64,000 nt of DNA from Massilia violaceinigra (lineage in GTDB: Bacteria; Pseudomonadota; Gammaproteobacteria; Burkholderiales; Burkholderiaceae_D): positions 1,488,001-1,552,000 of the forward strand of contig NZ_CP024608.1 of NCBI RefSeq assembly GCF_002752675.1. Reading direction: 5' to 3'. The notes beneath the pieces were generated by a model. The model was not told the DNA's origin and made no database searches. It saw nothing but the letters and a program-made list of their open reading frames with translations. This document shows, piece by piece, positions 37,743-45,744 of this stretch. Numbering within the stretch: position 1 is the stretch's first letter; the number at the start of each line of letters is the position of its first letter. A program made the position numbers and the translations under genes.

Positions 37743-38488
37743 GGGCTATCCTGGAGTGGCGAAGACGTGACGGTGGAATGAAGGCCGATCAGGACGATAT
37801 TATCGACGATCCGGTGATCGATCGGGAGCCTGAGCACGGGGCCGATGTACTGGGCCGCGCCGCCCGAGACGATGCAGGCGGTCGCGCCATGCAGGGCGCA
37901 GGCGCGTTCGATGGCGCCGGCCTGCGCCGACAGGCAGCCCGACAAAATGGCGTCGGCGGTATTGTCGGCAAAGCCGGCCGGCAGGGTGGCGCCCGGCGCG
38001 ACCTCGGGCAGCTGCGCCGTATTGCGCGCCAGCGAGGTGGCCATCAGGCCCAGGCCGGGCAGGATCATCCCGCCCAAAAATACCCCGTCTGCGCTGACCG
38101 CATCGATGGTGGTGGCGGTGCCGCAGGTGGCGACGATGAGCGCCTGGCGGGGCGCCAGCGCGCGCGCGCCGAGCGCCGCGGCGAAACGGTCGCAGCCAAG
38201 CTGGGACGGATTGCGGTAGGCGTTGCGCATGCCGGCCAGCTGCGCCGTTGATGCGAACCAGCTGATCGCGGTGGTCGGAATCATCAGCTGCAGCTGGTCG
38301 CGCAGCTTGCTGCCGGCGACGTTCGACACCAGTGCGCGCTTGACGCCGTGCTGCGCCCAGCTGGCCGGCAGGTGATTGAGGTCGGCGTGGGCGACGGCGC
38401 CGCTGGCGATCCAGACGCCAGGCGCGGCGCCGTCCTCGGCCAGCGCCCATTTGATACGCGTATTGCCGGCGTCGATCAGCAGCAGCAT
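37736..38488 (-). CDS. coaX: Type III pantothenate kinase
   Basis: The 250-residue enzyme starts MLLLIDAGNTRIKWAL (phosphate loop with the conserved Asp). It has GCDRFAAALGARALAP and VATCGTATTIDAVSADGVFL, all marks of CoaX, which catalyses the first step of CoA synthesis and is not feedback-inhibited by CoA. It begins one base after the birA stop and ends overlapping the SPOR-like gene. The birA-coaX pairing is common in betaproteobacteria. Confidence 0.93.
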   Translation of the reverse strand: MLLLIDAGNTRIKWALAEDGAAPGVWIASGAVAHADLNHLPASWAQHGVKRALVSNVAGSKLRDQLQLMIPTTAISWFASTAQLAGMRNAYRNPSQLGCDRFAAALGARALAPRQALIVATCGTATTIDAVSADGVFLGGMILPGLGLMATSLARNTAQLPEVAPGATLPAGFADNTADAILSGCLSAQAGAIERACALHGATACIVSGGAAQYIGPVLRLPIDHRIVDNIVLIGLHSTVTSSPLQDSPC

Positions 38489-38489
38489 C

Positions 38490-39305
38490 TCAGTGCTCCC
38501 GCACGCGCAGCGACACGTCGCCGGCGACGATGGCGATGCGCCCGCCCGCCGTGTCGAGCAGCAGGCGCGCGCCATCGTCCACGCCGGCGGCCACGCCTTC
38601 GTGCAGGGTGGCGCCGCGGTCGATGATGACCACCGGCAGGCCATGATAAGCATGCAGGCGGTTCCAGCGCGCGCAGAAAGGCGCAAAGCCGCCGTGCGCG
38701 AACTGGCCGAGGTTGGTGGCCAGCACGCCGAGCACCTGCGCCATGAGCGCATTGCGGTCCATCTGCGCCAGCCACGGGGCGGCCGCCACGCTGCGGCCGA
38801 TGCGCTGTTCCATTTCGTCGGGCATGAGCAGATTGAGGCCGGCGCCGATCACCGCCCACACGCCGCCGCCGGGCGCAGCCTGGGTTTCGATCAGCACGCC
38901 GGCCAGCTTGGCGCCGTCGCGCAGCACATCGTTGGGCCACTTGAGCTGGACCGGCACGCCGAGCGCGCCGAGGGCGTCGGCCAGCGCCACGCCGACCGCC
39001 AGCGGCAGGCCGGCCAGCTCGCGCAGCGGTCCGGAAAAATGCCAGGCCAGCGAAAACGTCAGGGCCGAACCGGGCGCCGACAGCCAGCTGCGCCCGGCGC
39101 GTCCGCGCCCGGCCGTCTGGTGCTCGGCCACGCGCAGCACGGGGCGCGCAAGGCCGGCGGCGCGCGCCAGCAGGTCGGCGTTGGTCGATCCGGTTTCGGC
39201 CACGACTTCGATATCGATGCCGACCTGGTCCAGCGCACGGTAGTGGCGTGCGAGCGCGGCGGCGTCCATCCCCAGGCTGGAAGAGGCGGCGAGGGCGTCG
39301 TTCAT
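38490..39305 (-). CDS. birA: Biotin-[acetyl-CoA-carboxylase] ligase
   Basis: The 271-residue protein carries the biotin protein ligase signature GRGRAGRSWLSAPGSALTFS, LKWPNDVLRDGAKLAGVLIE and a C-terminal SH3-like domain (GVDDGARLLLDTAGGRIAIV). The N-terminus goes almost directly into the catalytic domain (VVAETGSTNADLL) with no room for the DNA-binding winged helix of E. coli BirA. It is thus a group I ligase that should not act as a biotin repressor. It overlaps the SDR gene by four bases. Confidence 0.92.
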   Translation of the reverse strand: MNDALAASSSLGMDAAALARHYRALDQVGIDIEVVAETGSTNADLLARAAGLARPVLRVAEHQTAGRGRAGRSWLSAPGSALTFSLAWHFSGPLRELAGLPLAVGVALADALGALGVPVQLKWPNDVLRDGAKLAGVLIETQAAPGGGVWAVIGAGLNLLMPDEMEQRIGRSVAAAPWLAQMDRNALMAQVLGVLATNLGQFAHGGFAPFCARWNRLHAYHGLPVVIIDRGATLHEGVAAGVDDGARLLLDTAGGRIAIVAGDVSLRVREH

Positions 39306-40081
39306 GGCGTTTCCTTTGCCTTGCGTGCCTTATGCGGCGCGTTCACGAAGGCCAGATCGTACAGGGTATCGGGCAAGAGGCGCAGCAGCTTGGCCACCAC
39401 CCCCATCTGCCACGGGATCACGCGATAGCTGGTGCCGGCGTCGATGGTGCGCGCGGCCCTGGCGGCAAAGCGCTCCGGCGACATCAGGAAAGGCATCGGA
39501 TAGGCGTTGTGTCTGGTCATGGGGGTATCGATGTAGCCGGGCGCGATGGTGACCACCTTAACGCCGTGCGGCTTGAGTTCGAGCCGCAGCGACTCGCAAT
39601 AGCAGCGCAGCGCCGCCTTGGACGCGCTGTAGGCGCCGGCACCGGGCAGGCCGCGCACGCCGGCCACGCTGCCGATGCCGACCAGGCGGCACGGCGTCGC
39701 CTGGGCTTTCATGGTGGCGATGAAGGGCGCGAAGGTGGCCACGGTGGCGCTCACGTTGGTGGCCAGGATGGCGTCGAACACCGGCATGTCTTCGGCATAT
39801 TCGGTCAGGGTTCCCACCGAAATGCCGGCGCAGGCGATGACGATATCGGCGCCGCCGAGGCGTTCGATGAAGTCAAGGGCGGCCGCCGCCAGCGCGGCGC
39901 GGTCGGTGACGTCGAGCGCGTACACCGCATGGCGTTCGGGATTGGGCAATTGCGCGCGCAGGGCGTCGAGCGCGTCGCGGCGGCGCGCCACCAGGCCGAC
40001 GGTCGCGCCGCGCGCGGCGTACTCGCGCGCCAGCGCCGCACCGAGCCCGCTCGACGCGCCGGTGATGAACACGCGGTTCAT
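39302..40081 (-). CDS. Short-chain dehydrogenase/reductase (SDR)
   Basis: The 259-residue protein is a classical SDR. It has the NAD(P) loop TGASSGLG (residues about 7-14), NVS in place of NAG-adjacent structural residues, the catalytic Ser in GSVAGVRG, and Tyr-x-x-x-Lys in YSASK. The Arg-rich strand end (VARRRDAL) suggests NADP preference. The substrate cannot be named. Its stop overlaps the birA start and it follows dsbA by 19 bases, so it is part of the minus-strand operon. Confidence 0.85.
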   Translation of the reverse strand: MNRVFITGASSGLGAALAREYAARGATVGLVARRRDALDALRAQLPNPERHAVYALDVTDRAALAAAALDFIERLGGADIVIACAGISVGTLTEYAEDMPVFDAILATNVSATVATFAPFIATMKAQATPCRLVGIGSVAGVRGLPGAGAYSASKAALRCYCESLRLELKPHGVKVVTIAPGYIDTPMTRHNAYPMPFLMSPERFAARAARTIDAGTSYRVIPWQMGVVAKLLRLLPDTLYDLAFVNAPHKARKAKETP

Positions 40082-40100
40082 TGGGCGCGCGCCGGCATGG

Positions 40101-40769
40101 TTATTTCTTTTCCGCTGCCGCTTTGGCGACGAGATGATCCATCACTTGCAGCGCCATTTGCTGTTGCTGCGCTTCGGTGGCGGCGCTCGCGCTGGCGCCG
40201 GCCAGGTGGGGCGAGGTAAGGTACTTGCCGCCGATGGCCACCTGCGGCCACTCCCTGATCTGGTACGACGCCACCATGCCGTTGGCGCGCGACAGCCTGG
40301 CCTGGATACCGAAGGAGCGGTACACATCGATGAATCTGGCGCGGTCGATGCCGGCGCTGGCGGCCCAGTCGAACACCTGCTCGTCGTTGCCGAAGCGCTG
40401 GTGCTGCTGGTGCAAGGCGGTGAACACCTTGGCGTGGTATTGCGGCACCAGCTCCATCGACTCGAGCGTGTAGTACAGGCGCTGCTGCGGCACCACGGCC
40501 GGCGTGTGGCCGAGGTGGACGCGCTTGAAGACGATCTTGTCGCCCTGTTTTTTCACCCACTCGGCCAGCGCCGGCTCGAAGCTGGCGCAGTGAGGGCAGG
40601 AGTAGGCGAAAAATTCGGTGACTTCGACTTTCTGGCCGGCGTCGGTGTTTTGCGCCCCGGGCAGCGTCACATAGTCGGTGCCGCTGACCGGCGCTTCGGG
40701 CGAGGCAGTGGCGTGGCTGCCGGCGCCGCACAGGGCCAGCGCGAGCATGATCTTGAAAAGAGTGGGCAT
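40101..40769 (-). CDS. dsbA: Thiol:disulfide interchange protein DsbA
   Basis: The 222-residue periplasmic protein has a signal peptide (about 1-22) and a thioredoxin fold with a helical insert. The active site is Cys58-Pro-His-Cys61 in FFAYSCPHCASFEP. The cis-Pro loop is in REWPQVAIGGKYLTSPHLAG, though with sequence variation around it. It introduces disulfide bonds into exported proteins. The gene follows the SPOR gene and is commonly linked with argS and a SPOR gene in Burkholderiales. Confidence 0.92.
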   Translation of the reverse strand: MPTLFKIMLALALCGAGSHATASPEAPVSGTDYVTLPGAQNTDAGQKVEVTEFFAYSCPHCASFEPALAEWVKKQGDKIVFKRVHLGHTPAVVPQQRLYYTLESMELVPQYHAKVFTALHQQHQRFGNDEQVFDWAASAGIDRARFIDVYRSFGIQARLSRANGMVASYQIREWPQVAIGGKYLTSPHLAGASASAATEAQQQQMALQVMDHLVAKAAAEKK

Positions 40770-40793
40770 GCGGGTTTTCCGTGGTGTCGTGGG

Positions 40794-41474
40794 TTATTTC
40801 TGGTTGCGCACGATGGCGACGTCGATGCCGGCGTCGACCAGCTTGGCGCGCGCCTTGTTCATCGCCTCGACCTGGCCGTAAGGGCCGATGCGCACCCGGT
40901 GCAGCACGCCGCTGTCGTTGGCGCGCTCGCTGATGACGGCCTCGAAGCCGAGCAGGGCGAGCTTGGCGCGCGTGTTCTCGGCGTCGGCCACTTCGCGGAA
41001 GGCGCCTGCCTGCAGGTAGTAGGTGATCTTTTCCTCGGCCGGTTCGGCCGCCGCGGTCGGGGTCACATTCTGGGCGGACGGCGCGGCGGCGACCTGGGTT
41101 GGCGCCGGTGCCGGCGCAGGTGCCGGCTTCTCCGGCTTCTCCTTCATGTTGGCGATGGCCGCGCCCAGCGGATCGGCTTCGGCCGGGGTGGCGGCCTTGG
41201 GCTTGTCGGTGATCTGCTTGTTGGCGGCGCGCGCCGCTTCCTTGTTCCCGTACAGCGGCTTGTTCGGATCGGCCGCCTGGCCGGCGGTCGGCTCGCCCAT
41301 CTTGCCGGCCTTGCCGGTTTTATCGGTAAAGGGCGTGGCGCCCTTGGTGATCGCCAGTGCCACCGCGACAGCGATCACCAGGCCCACGATCAGGCCGATG
41401 ACGATGCCGGTGAGGGTATTGCCTTGCTGGTGCTTGAGCGGTAGTTTGAGCCGAGGGCGGGAATCGCGTGTCAT
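40794..41474 (-). CDS. SPOR-domain membrane protein
   Basis: The 226-residue protein has a basic cytoplasmic N-terminus, one membrane helix (about residues 20-42, TGIVIGLIVGLVIAVAVALA), a long Pro/Ala/Lys spacer and a C-terminal SPOR domain (about 150-226: ITYYLQAGAFREVADAENTR, HRVRIGPYGQVEAMNKARAK). This is the FtsN-like layout: SPOR binds denuded glycan at the septum. The ATG at 41474 is preferred to an upstream TTG. It is 24 bases after argS. Confidence 0.85.
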   Translation of the reverse strand: MTRDSRPRLKLPLKHQQGNTLTGIVIGLIVGLVIAVAVALAITKGATPFTDKTGKAGKMGEPTAGQAADPNKPLYGNKEAARAANKQITDKPKAATPAEADPLGAAIANMKEKPEKPAPAPAPAPTQVAAAPSAQNVTPTAAAEPAEEKITYYLQAGAFREVADAENTRAKLALLGFEAVISERANDSGVLHRVRIGPYGQVEAMNKARAKLVDAGIDVAIVRNQK

Positions 41475-41498
41475 TGGAGCTTTCAATCGAAGAAGCGG

Positions 41499-43208
41499 TT
41501 ACATTTTTTCCGGCGCCGACACGCCGATCAGGGCCAGGCCGTTGCGCAGCACCTGGCGAGTGGCGACCATCAGCGCCAGGCGCGCCAGCTTGAGGGCCTC
41601 GTCGTCGACCAGCACGCGTTCCGCAAAGTAGAAGCTGTGCAGGTTGGCCGCCAGGTCGCGCAGGTAGAACGCCACCTGGTGCGGACCGAGTTCGCTCTGG
41701 GCGCGCGCCAGCGTTTCCGGATAGGCGGCCAGGGTCGCCAGCAAGGTCATCTCGGTCGGTGCGGTCAGCGGCGCCAGATCGGCCGAGGCCAGGGACGACA
41801 GCTCGCCCGTGAACTGTTCGAGCATGCGGCAGATGCGGGCGTGCGCGTACTGCACGTAATACACCGGGTTCTCGTCCGACGTTTTCAGGGCGACGTCGAC
41901 GTCGAACACGAACTCGGTATCGGCCTTGCGCGAGATGAGGAAGAAGCGCACGGCGTCGCGGCCGCGGGCGATGTCGCCGTCGCCCGACCATTCGATCAGG
42001 TCGCGCACCGTCACGTAGGAACCGGCGCGCTTGGAGATCTTGACCTCGGCGCCATCCTTCATCACGGTGACCATCTTGTGCAGCACGTAGTCCGGGTAGC
42101 CCTGCGGGATTTCCAGGCCGACCGCCTGCAGGCCGGCGCGCACGCGCGCGATGGTGCCGTGGTGGTCGCTGCCCTGGATGTTGATGGCCTGGGTGAAGCC
42201 GCGCTGCCATTTGACGATGTGGTACGCCACGTCCGGCACGAAGTAGGTGAAGCCGCCTTCGGACTTGCGCATCACGCGGTCCTTGTCGTCGCCGTAGTCG
42301 GTGGTGCGCAGCCACAGCGCGCCATCGAGTTCATAGGTCTTGCCGGCCTTGATCAGGGCCTCGACGGCTTTTTCCACTTTGCCGTCGGCGTACAGGGACG
42401 ATTCGAGGTAGTAGTTATCGAACTTCACGCCGAAGGCCTGCAGGTCGATATCCTGCTCGTTGCGCAGATAGGTGACGGCGAACGGGCGGATCGAATCGAG
42501 ATCGTCGACGTTGCCGCTGGCGGTGGCAGGCAAGCCGTCGCTGGCCGAGACGGTTTTGCCGGCCAGGTAATCGGCGGCGATATCGGCGATGTAGTCGCCG
42601 TTGTAGGCCGACTCGGGCCATTCGGCGTCGTCCGGCTTGAAGCCGCGCGCGCGCGCCTGGACCGAATTGGCCAGGGTGGCGATCTGCACGCCGGCGTCGT
42701 TGTAATAGAACTCGCGGGTGACGGCGTAGCCTTGCGAATCGAACAGCGCGGCTAATGCGTCGCCCAGCGCGGCCTGGCGGCCGTGGCCGACGTGCAGCGG
42801 GCCGGTCGGATTGGCCGAGACGAATTCGAGGATGACTTTCTTGCCGGCGCCGGCGTCGCTGCGGCCGTAAGCCTGGCCTTCGGCGAGGATGGTCTTGACG
42901 ACCGACTGCTTGGCGGCGGCGGCCACGCGCAGGTTGATGAAGCCCGGGCCGGCGATATCGGCGCTGTCGACGAGGGTCTTGCCGGCCGGGTTATCGAGTA
43001 GGGCGGTGACGATTTTCTGCGCCAGTTCGCGCGGATTCATCTTGAGCTGCTTGGCCAGCTGCATGGCGATATTGCAGGCGATGTCGCCGTGCGACGGATC
43101 GCGCGGGCGCTCGAGGACGACGGATGGCGTGATGCCGGTACCGTCGAGGACAGGAGCGAGGGCGGCCTGGAACAGGGCGGCGATTTCTTGTTTTTGTGAG
43201 GCGAGCAT
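41499..43208 (-). CDS. argS: Arginyl-tRNA synthetase
   Basis: The 569-residue class I synthetase has the N-terminal Add-1 domain, the HIGH motif as HVGHGR in [20 protein letters not shown], a KMSKS-equivalent as ISKRAG, and the C-terminal anticodon-binding helices ending PEKM. It begins the minus-strand operon argS-SPOR-dsbA-SDR-birA-coaX-SPOR. The upstream gap holds family-B repeats. Confidence 0.96.
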   Translation of the reverse strand: MLASQKQEIAALFQAALAPVLDGTGITPSVVLERPRDPSHGDIACNIAMQLAKQLKMNPRELAQKIVTALLDNPAGKTLVDSADIAGPGFINLRVAAAAKQSVVKTILAEGQAYGRSDAGAGKKVILEFVSANPTGPLHVGHGRQAALGDALAALFDSQGYAVTREFYYNDAGVQIATLANSVQARARGFKPDDAEWPESAYNGDYIADIAADYLAGKTVSASDGLPATASGNVDDLDSIRPFAVTYLRNEQDIDLQAFGVKFDNYYLESSLYADGKVEKAVEALIKAGKTYELDGALWLRTTDYGDDKDRVMRKSEGGFTYFVPDVAYHIVKWQRGFTQAINIQGSDHHGTIARVRAGLQAVGLEIPQGYPDYVLHKMVTVMKDGAEVKISKRAGSYVTVRDLIEWSGDGDIARGRDAVRFFLISRKADTEFVFDVDVALKTSDENPVYYVQYAHARICRMLEQFTGELSSLASADLAPLTAPTEMTLLATLAAYPETLARAQSELGPHQVAFYLRDLAANLHSFYFAERVLVDDEALKLARLALMVATRQVLRNGLALIGVSAPEKM

Positions 43209-43700
43209 GAGTGGTGATCTGTAGAGTAGTCGAGCGGTGGCAGTGCCACGGGCAATAGTAGCTCAATTATACTGGTTTGCCGCCCCTCTGAGTCCGCCCT
43301 CGCAGCCCATCGACGCCGGCGCCTCGGTCAAAAATTCCTTAACCGGGGTCAGAGCTCTGACTAGCAACAAAAATACGACTAGTCAGCGCTTTGTCCACAA
43401 TGAATGCGCTAAAGCAGCGCACGCAAAAGTACCGTGCCCCTAGGGCGGCTTGGCGCTGCCTTTCCGTCTGCAGAGATGGTGATTGTAGGAAGAATGTTTC
43501 TAATTAAAGCTCTGACCCCGGTTGTAGGATTTTCGGTTGAGTGAGTGCGTCGGAGCTCTGACGGCGGTGGTAGGATTTTTCGGTTGGGTAAGGGTTGGGC
43601 GTTGGAAGAATGTGTTGTCATAAAGGATCGTTTAAGCCTGTGCGGGGGCTAAACCGGTACAATTGCACCTTTATAAAGTAGCGCTAAGCCGACCCCGACC
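43209..43700. other. 492-base intergenic region with repeats, argS/rsmB divergent
   Basis: No convincing gene is present. The region holds the two facing family-B repeat words (43341-43356 and 43508-43523) and a second, altered copy of the 43508 segment at about 43553-43600. The last ~80 bases, with an AT-rich stretch near 43670 (CCTTTATAAAGTAGC), probably contain the rsmB promoter. Confidence 0.6.
43341..43523. repeat. Repeat family B: facing copies of AACCGGGGTCAGAGCT
   Basis: AACCGGGGTCAGAGCT (43341-43356) and its exact reverse complement AGCTCTGACCCCGGTT (43508-43523) face each other across 151 bases. The second is followed by GTAGGATTTTCGGTTGAG, and a degenerate tandem copy (AGCTCTGACGGCGGTGGTAG, ATTTTTCGGTTGGG) follows from about 43553. 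Related words occur at 26161-26175 and 31138-31150. Confidence 0.7.
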
Positions 43701-45122
43701 ATGACTAACAAGCGTCCGACGCTCTCCATCAAACCCGCCGCGGCCAAAGCGGACAAGCCGGCAGCGCCGCGCATGCGCGCCAGTTTCGAGGTCAAGCCCG
43801 TGCTGCAGCCCGGCTATCGCCCCGATCTGAAGCCCGATTCGCTCGCGCTGTGCCTGCTCGGCGCGGCCAATGCCGTGGCCCAGGTACGCGGCGGTGCAGC
43901 CCTGCCGCAGGCACTGCTGACCGCGTTCGGCGTGACCGCCGCCGCGCCCCAGGCGCGCGGGGCAATCCAGGATATCGCGTACCGCACCATGCGCCAGCTC
44001 GGCCGCAGCGAGACCCTGCTCGGCCTGATGACATCAAAGGCGCCGGAACCGCCGATGCTGGCCAGCCTGCTGTGCTGCGCCCTGACCCTGATCGATACCC
44101 CGGACGGCGCCGAGCCGCCGTATGAAGTATTTACCGTCGTTGACCAGGCCGTCACGGTGGCCAGCTCGCACCCGGACATGGCGCACGCCAAGGGCATGGT
44201 CAACGCCGTGCTGCGCCGCTTCCTGCGCGAACGCGAGGAGCTGCTCAAGACGGCGCTGATGCAGCCGGTGGCGCAATGGAATTATCCGCAGTGGTGGATC
44301 GACGCCGCCAAGGCCGCCTATCCGGCCAACTGGCAAGCCATCCTGGCGGCCGGCAACGCCCAGCCGCCGTTGACCTTGCGCGTGAACGTGCGCAAGACCA
44401 CGGTCGAGGCTTATATACAGTTGCTGGCCGACGCCGGCATGGCGGCCACGCAAATCGGCCCGTCCGCCGTGCGTCTCGAGAAGGCCCTGGGCGTGGCCCT
44501 GATTCCCGGTTTCGACGAGGGCCTGGCCTCGGTGCAGGACGCCGGCGCGCAGCTGGCCGCGCCACTGCTCGATGTGCAGGACGGCATGCGCGTGCTGGAC
44601 GCCTGCGCCGCCCCCGGCGGCAAGACGTGCCACCTGCTGGAACTGGCGCAGCTGGAGCTGACCGCGCTCGATTCGGACCCCATGCGCCTTGAGCGCGTGG
44701 GCGAAAATCTGGAACGCCTTGGCCTGTCGGCGACGCTCAAGGCGTTCGAGGCGCAGACCAGCGTGTGGTGGGACGGCCAGCAGTTCGACCGCATCCTGGC
44801 CGACGTGCCGTGCACGGCGTCGGGCATCGTGCGGCGCCACCCCGACATCCGCTGGCTGCGGCGCAAGGGCGATGCACTCCAACTTGCAACACTTTCGGCC
44901 AAAATTCTCGACAACCTTTGGCAGATGCTGCGCCCGAATGGTAAATTGCTGTTCGTGACATGTTCGCTCTGGCCCCAGGAATCGGAGGCGCAGGCCGCCG
45001 CATTCGCGGTGCGCCACAATGCGACCCGCCTCGCCGCGCCGGGACAGTTGCTTCCGACCGGTACCGCCGTGCAGGATCATGACGGATTGTTCTACGCCCT
45101 GTTTCAAAAAAACGCGACGTAA
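43701..45122 (+). CDS. rsmB: 16S rRNA m5C967 methyltransferase RsmB
   Basis: The 473-residue protein has an N-terminal NusB-like RNA-binding domain (about 45-190) and a SAM methyltransferase domain with VLDACAAPGGKTCHLLELAQ (motif I) and DVPCTASGIVRRHPDIRWLR. The catalytic Cys lies in VTCSLWPQE. The first ~40 residues are a Lys/Ala/Pro-rich extension (TLSIKPAAAKADKPAAPRMR). It methylates C967 of 16S rRNA. It is the first gene of a group with DUF4390 and ntrYX, an order usual in betaproteobacteria. Confidence 0.93.
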   Translation: MTNKRPTLSIKPAAAKADKPAAPRMRASFEVKPVLQPGYRPDLKPDSLALCLLGAANAVAQVRGGAALPQALLTAFGVTAAAPQARGAIQDIAYRTMRQLGRSETLLGLMTSKAPEPPMLASLLCCALTLIDTPDGAEPPYEVFTVVDQAVTVASSHPDMAHAKGMVNAVLRRFLREREELLKTALMQPVAQWNYPQWWIDAAKAAYPANWQAILAAGNAQPPLTLRVNVRKTTVEAYIQLLADAGMAATQIGPSAVRLEKALGVALIPGFDEGLASVQDAGAQLAAPLLDVQDGMRVLDACAAPGGKTCHLLELAQLELTALDSDPMRLERVGENLERLGLSATLKAFEAQTSVWWDGQQFDRILADVPCTASGIVRRHPDIRWLRRKGDALQLATLSAKILDNLWQMLRPNGKLLFVTCSLWPQESEAQAAAFAVRHNATRLAAPGQLLPTGTAVQDHDGLFYALFQKNAT

Positions 45123-45165
45123 CGGGTCCTTCGACTATGCGAACTTTTAAAACTCTGGCCCCCCT

Positions 45166-45741
45166 GTGACATTACGATTTTTCCGCCTTCTCGCCTGCCA
45201 GCTGCTGCTGATGTTCGCGTCCGTATGCGCGTGCGTGCCGGCGTGGGCGGCGGGAGTGGTGGACGTCACGCATGCCCATATCGAGGCGACCGACGATGGC
45301 TACCGCCTGGCGGCCAGCTATGCCTTCGAGCTCAACGAGGGGCTGGAAGACGCCATCAAGCATGGCGTGCAGCTGTACTTCACCACCGAAATCGAACTGA
45401 CCCGCCCGCGCTGGTACTGGTATGACGACAAGGCGGTGTCGGCGCGCCAGACCATCCGGATCTGGTACAACGTGCTCACGCGCCAGTACCACGTGTCGGT
45501 ACTGGGCAGCATGGCGCAGAGTTTTCTCACCCTGGAAGACGCGATGGTGCTGATCCGCCGCCCCAGCCGCTGGGTGATCGCGCCGAAGGGCGCGCTCAAG
45601 CGCGGCGAGACCTACAACGTCACCCTGCGCATGTTCATGGACCGCGAACTGCTGCCCAAGCCGATGCAGGTCAATGCGCTGAACAATTCCGACTGGCGCC
45701 TGGCTTCCAAGAACAAAACCTTCCCCTACACGGCGGAATAA
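45166..45741 (+). CDS. DUF4390 exported protein
   Basis: The 191-residue protein starts with GTG at 45166 and a signal peptide (about residues 1-29, ending AWAAG). The mature part is beta-rich and has the family patterns VTHAHIEATDDGYRLAASYA, RPRWYWYDDKAVSARQTIRI and RMFMDRELLPKPMQVNALN. DUF4390 proteins are encoded directly before ntrY in betaproteobacteria, here 3 bases away, which suggests a role with the sensor, perhaps as a periplasmic partner. The function is unknown. Confidence 0.85.
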   Translation: MTLRFFRLLACQLLLMFASVCACVPAWAAGVVDVTHAHIEATDDGYRLAASYAFELNEGLEDAIKHGVQLYFTTEIELTRPRWYWYDDKAVSARQTIRIWYNVLTRQYHVSVLGSMAQSFLTLEDAMVLIRRPSRWVIAPKGALKRGETYNVTLRMFMDRELLPKPMQVNALNNSDWRLASKNKTFPYTAE

Positions 45742-45744
45742 GCG

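Noticed and set aside
37228..37781. Two plus-strand open frames (37228-37770 and 37305-37781) opposite the SPOR-like gene
   Set aside because: Mirror frames with Ser/Gly/Ala-rich or Arg-rich composition and no motif.
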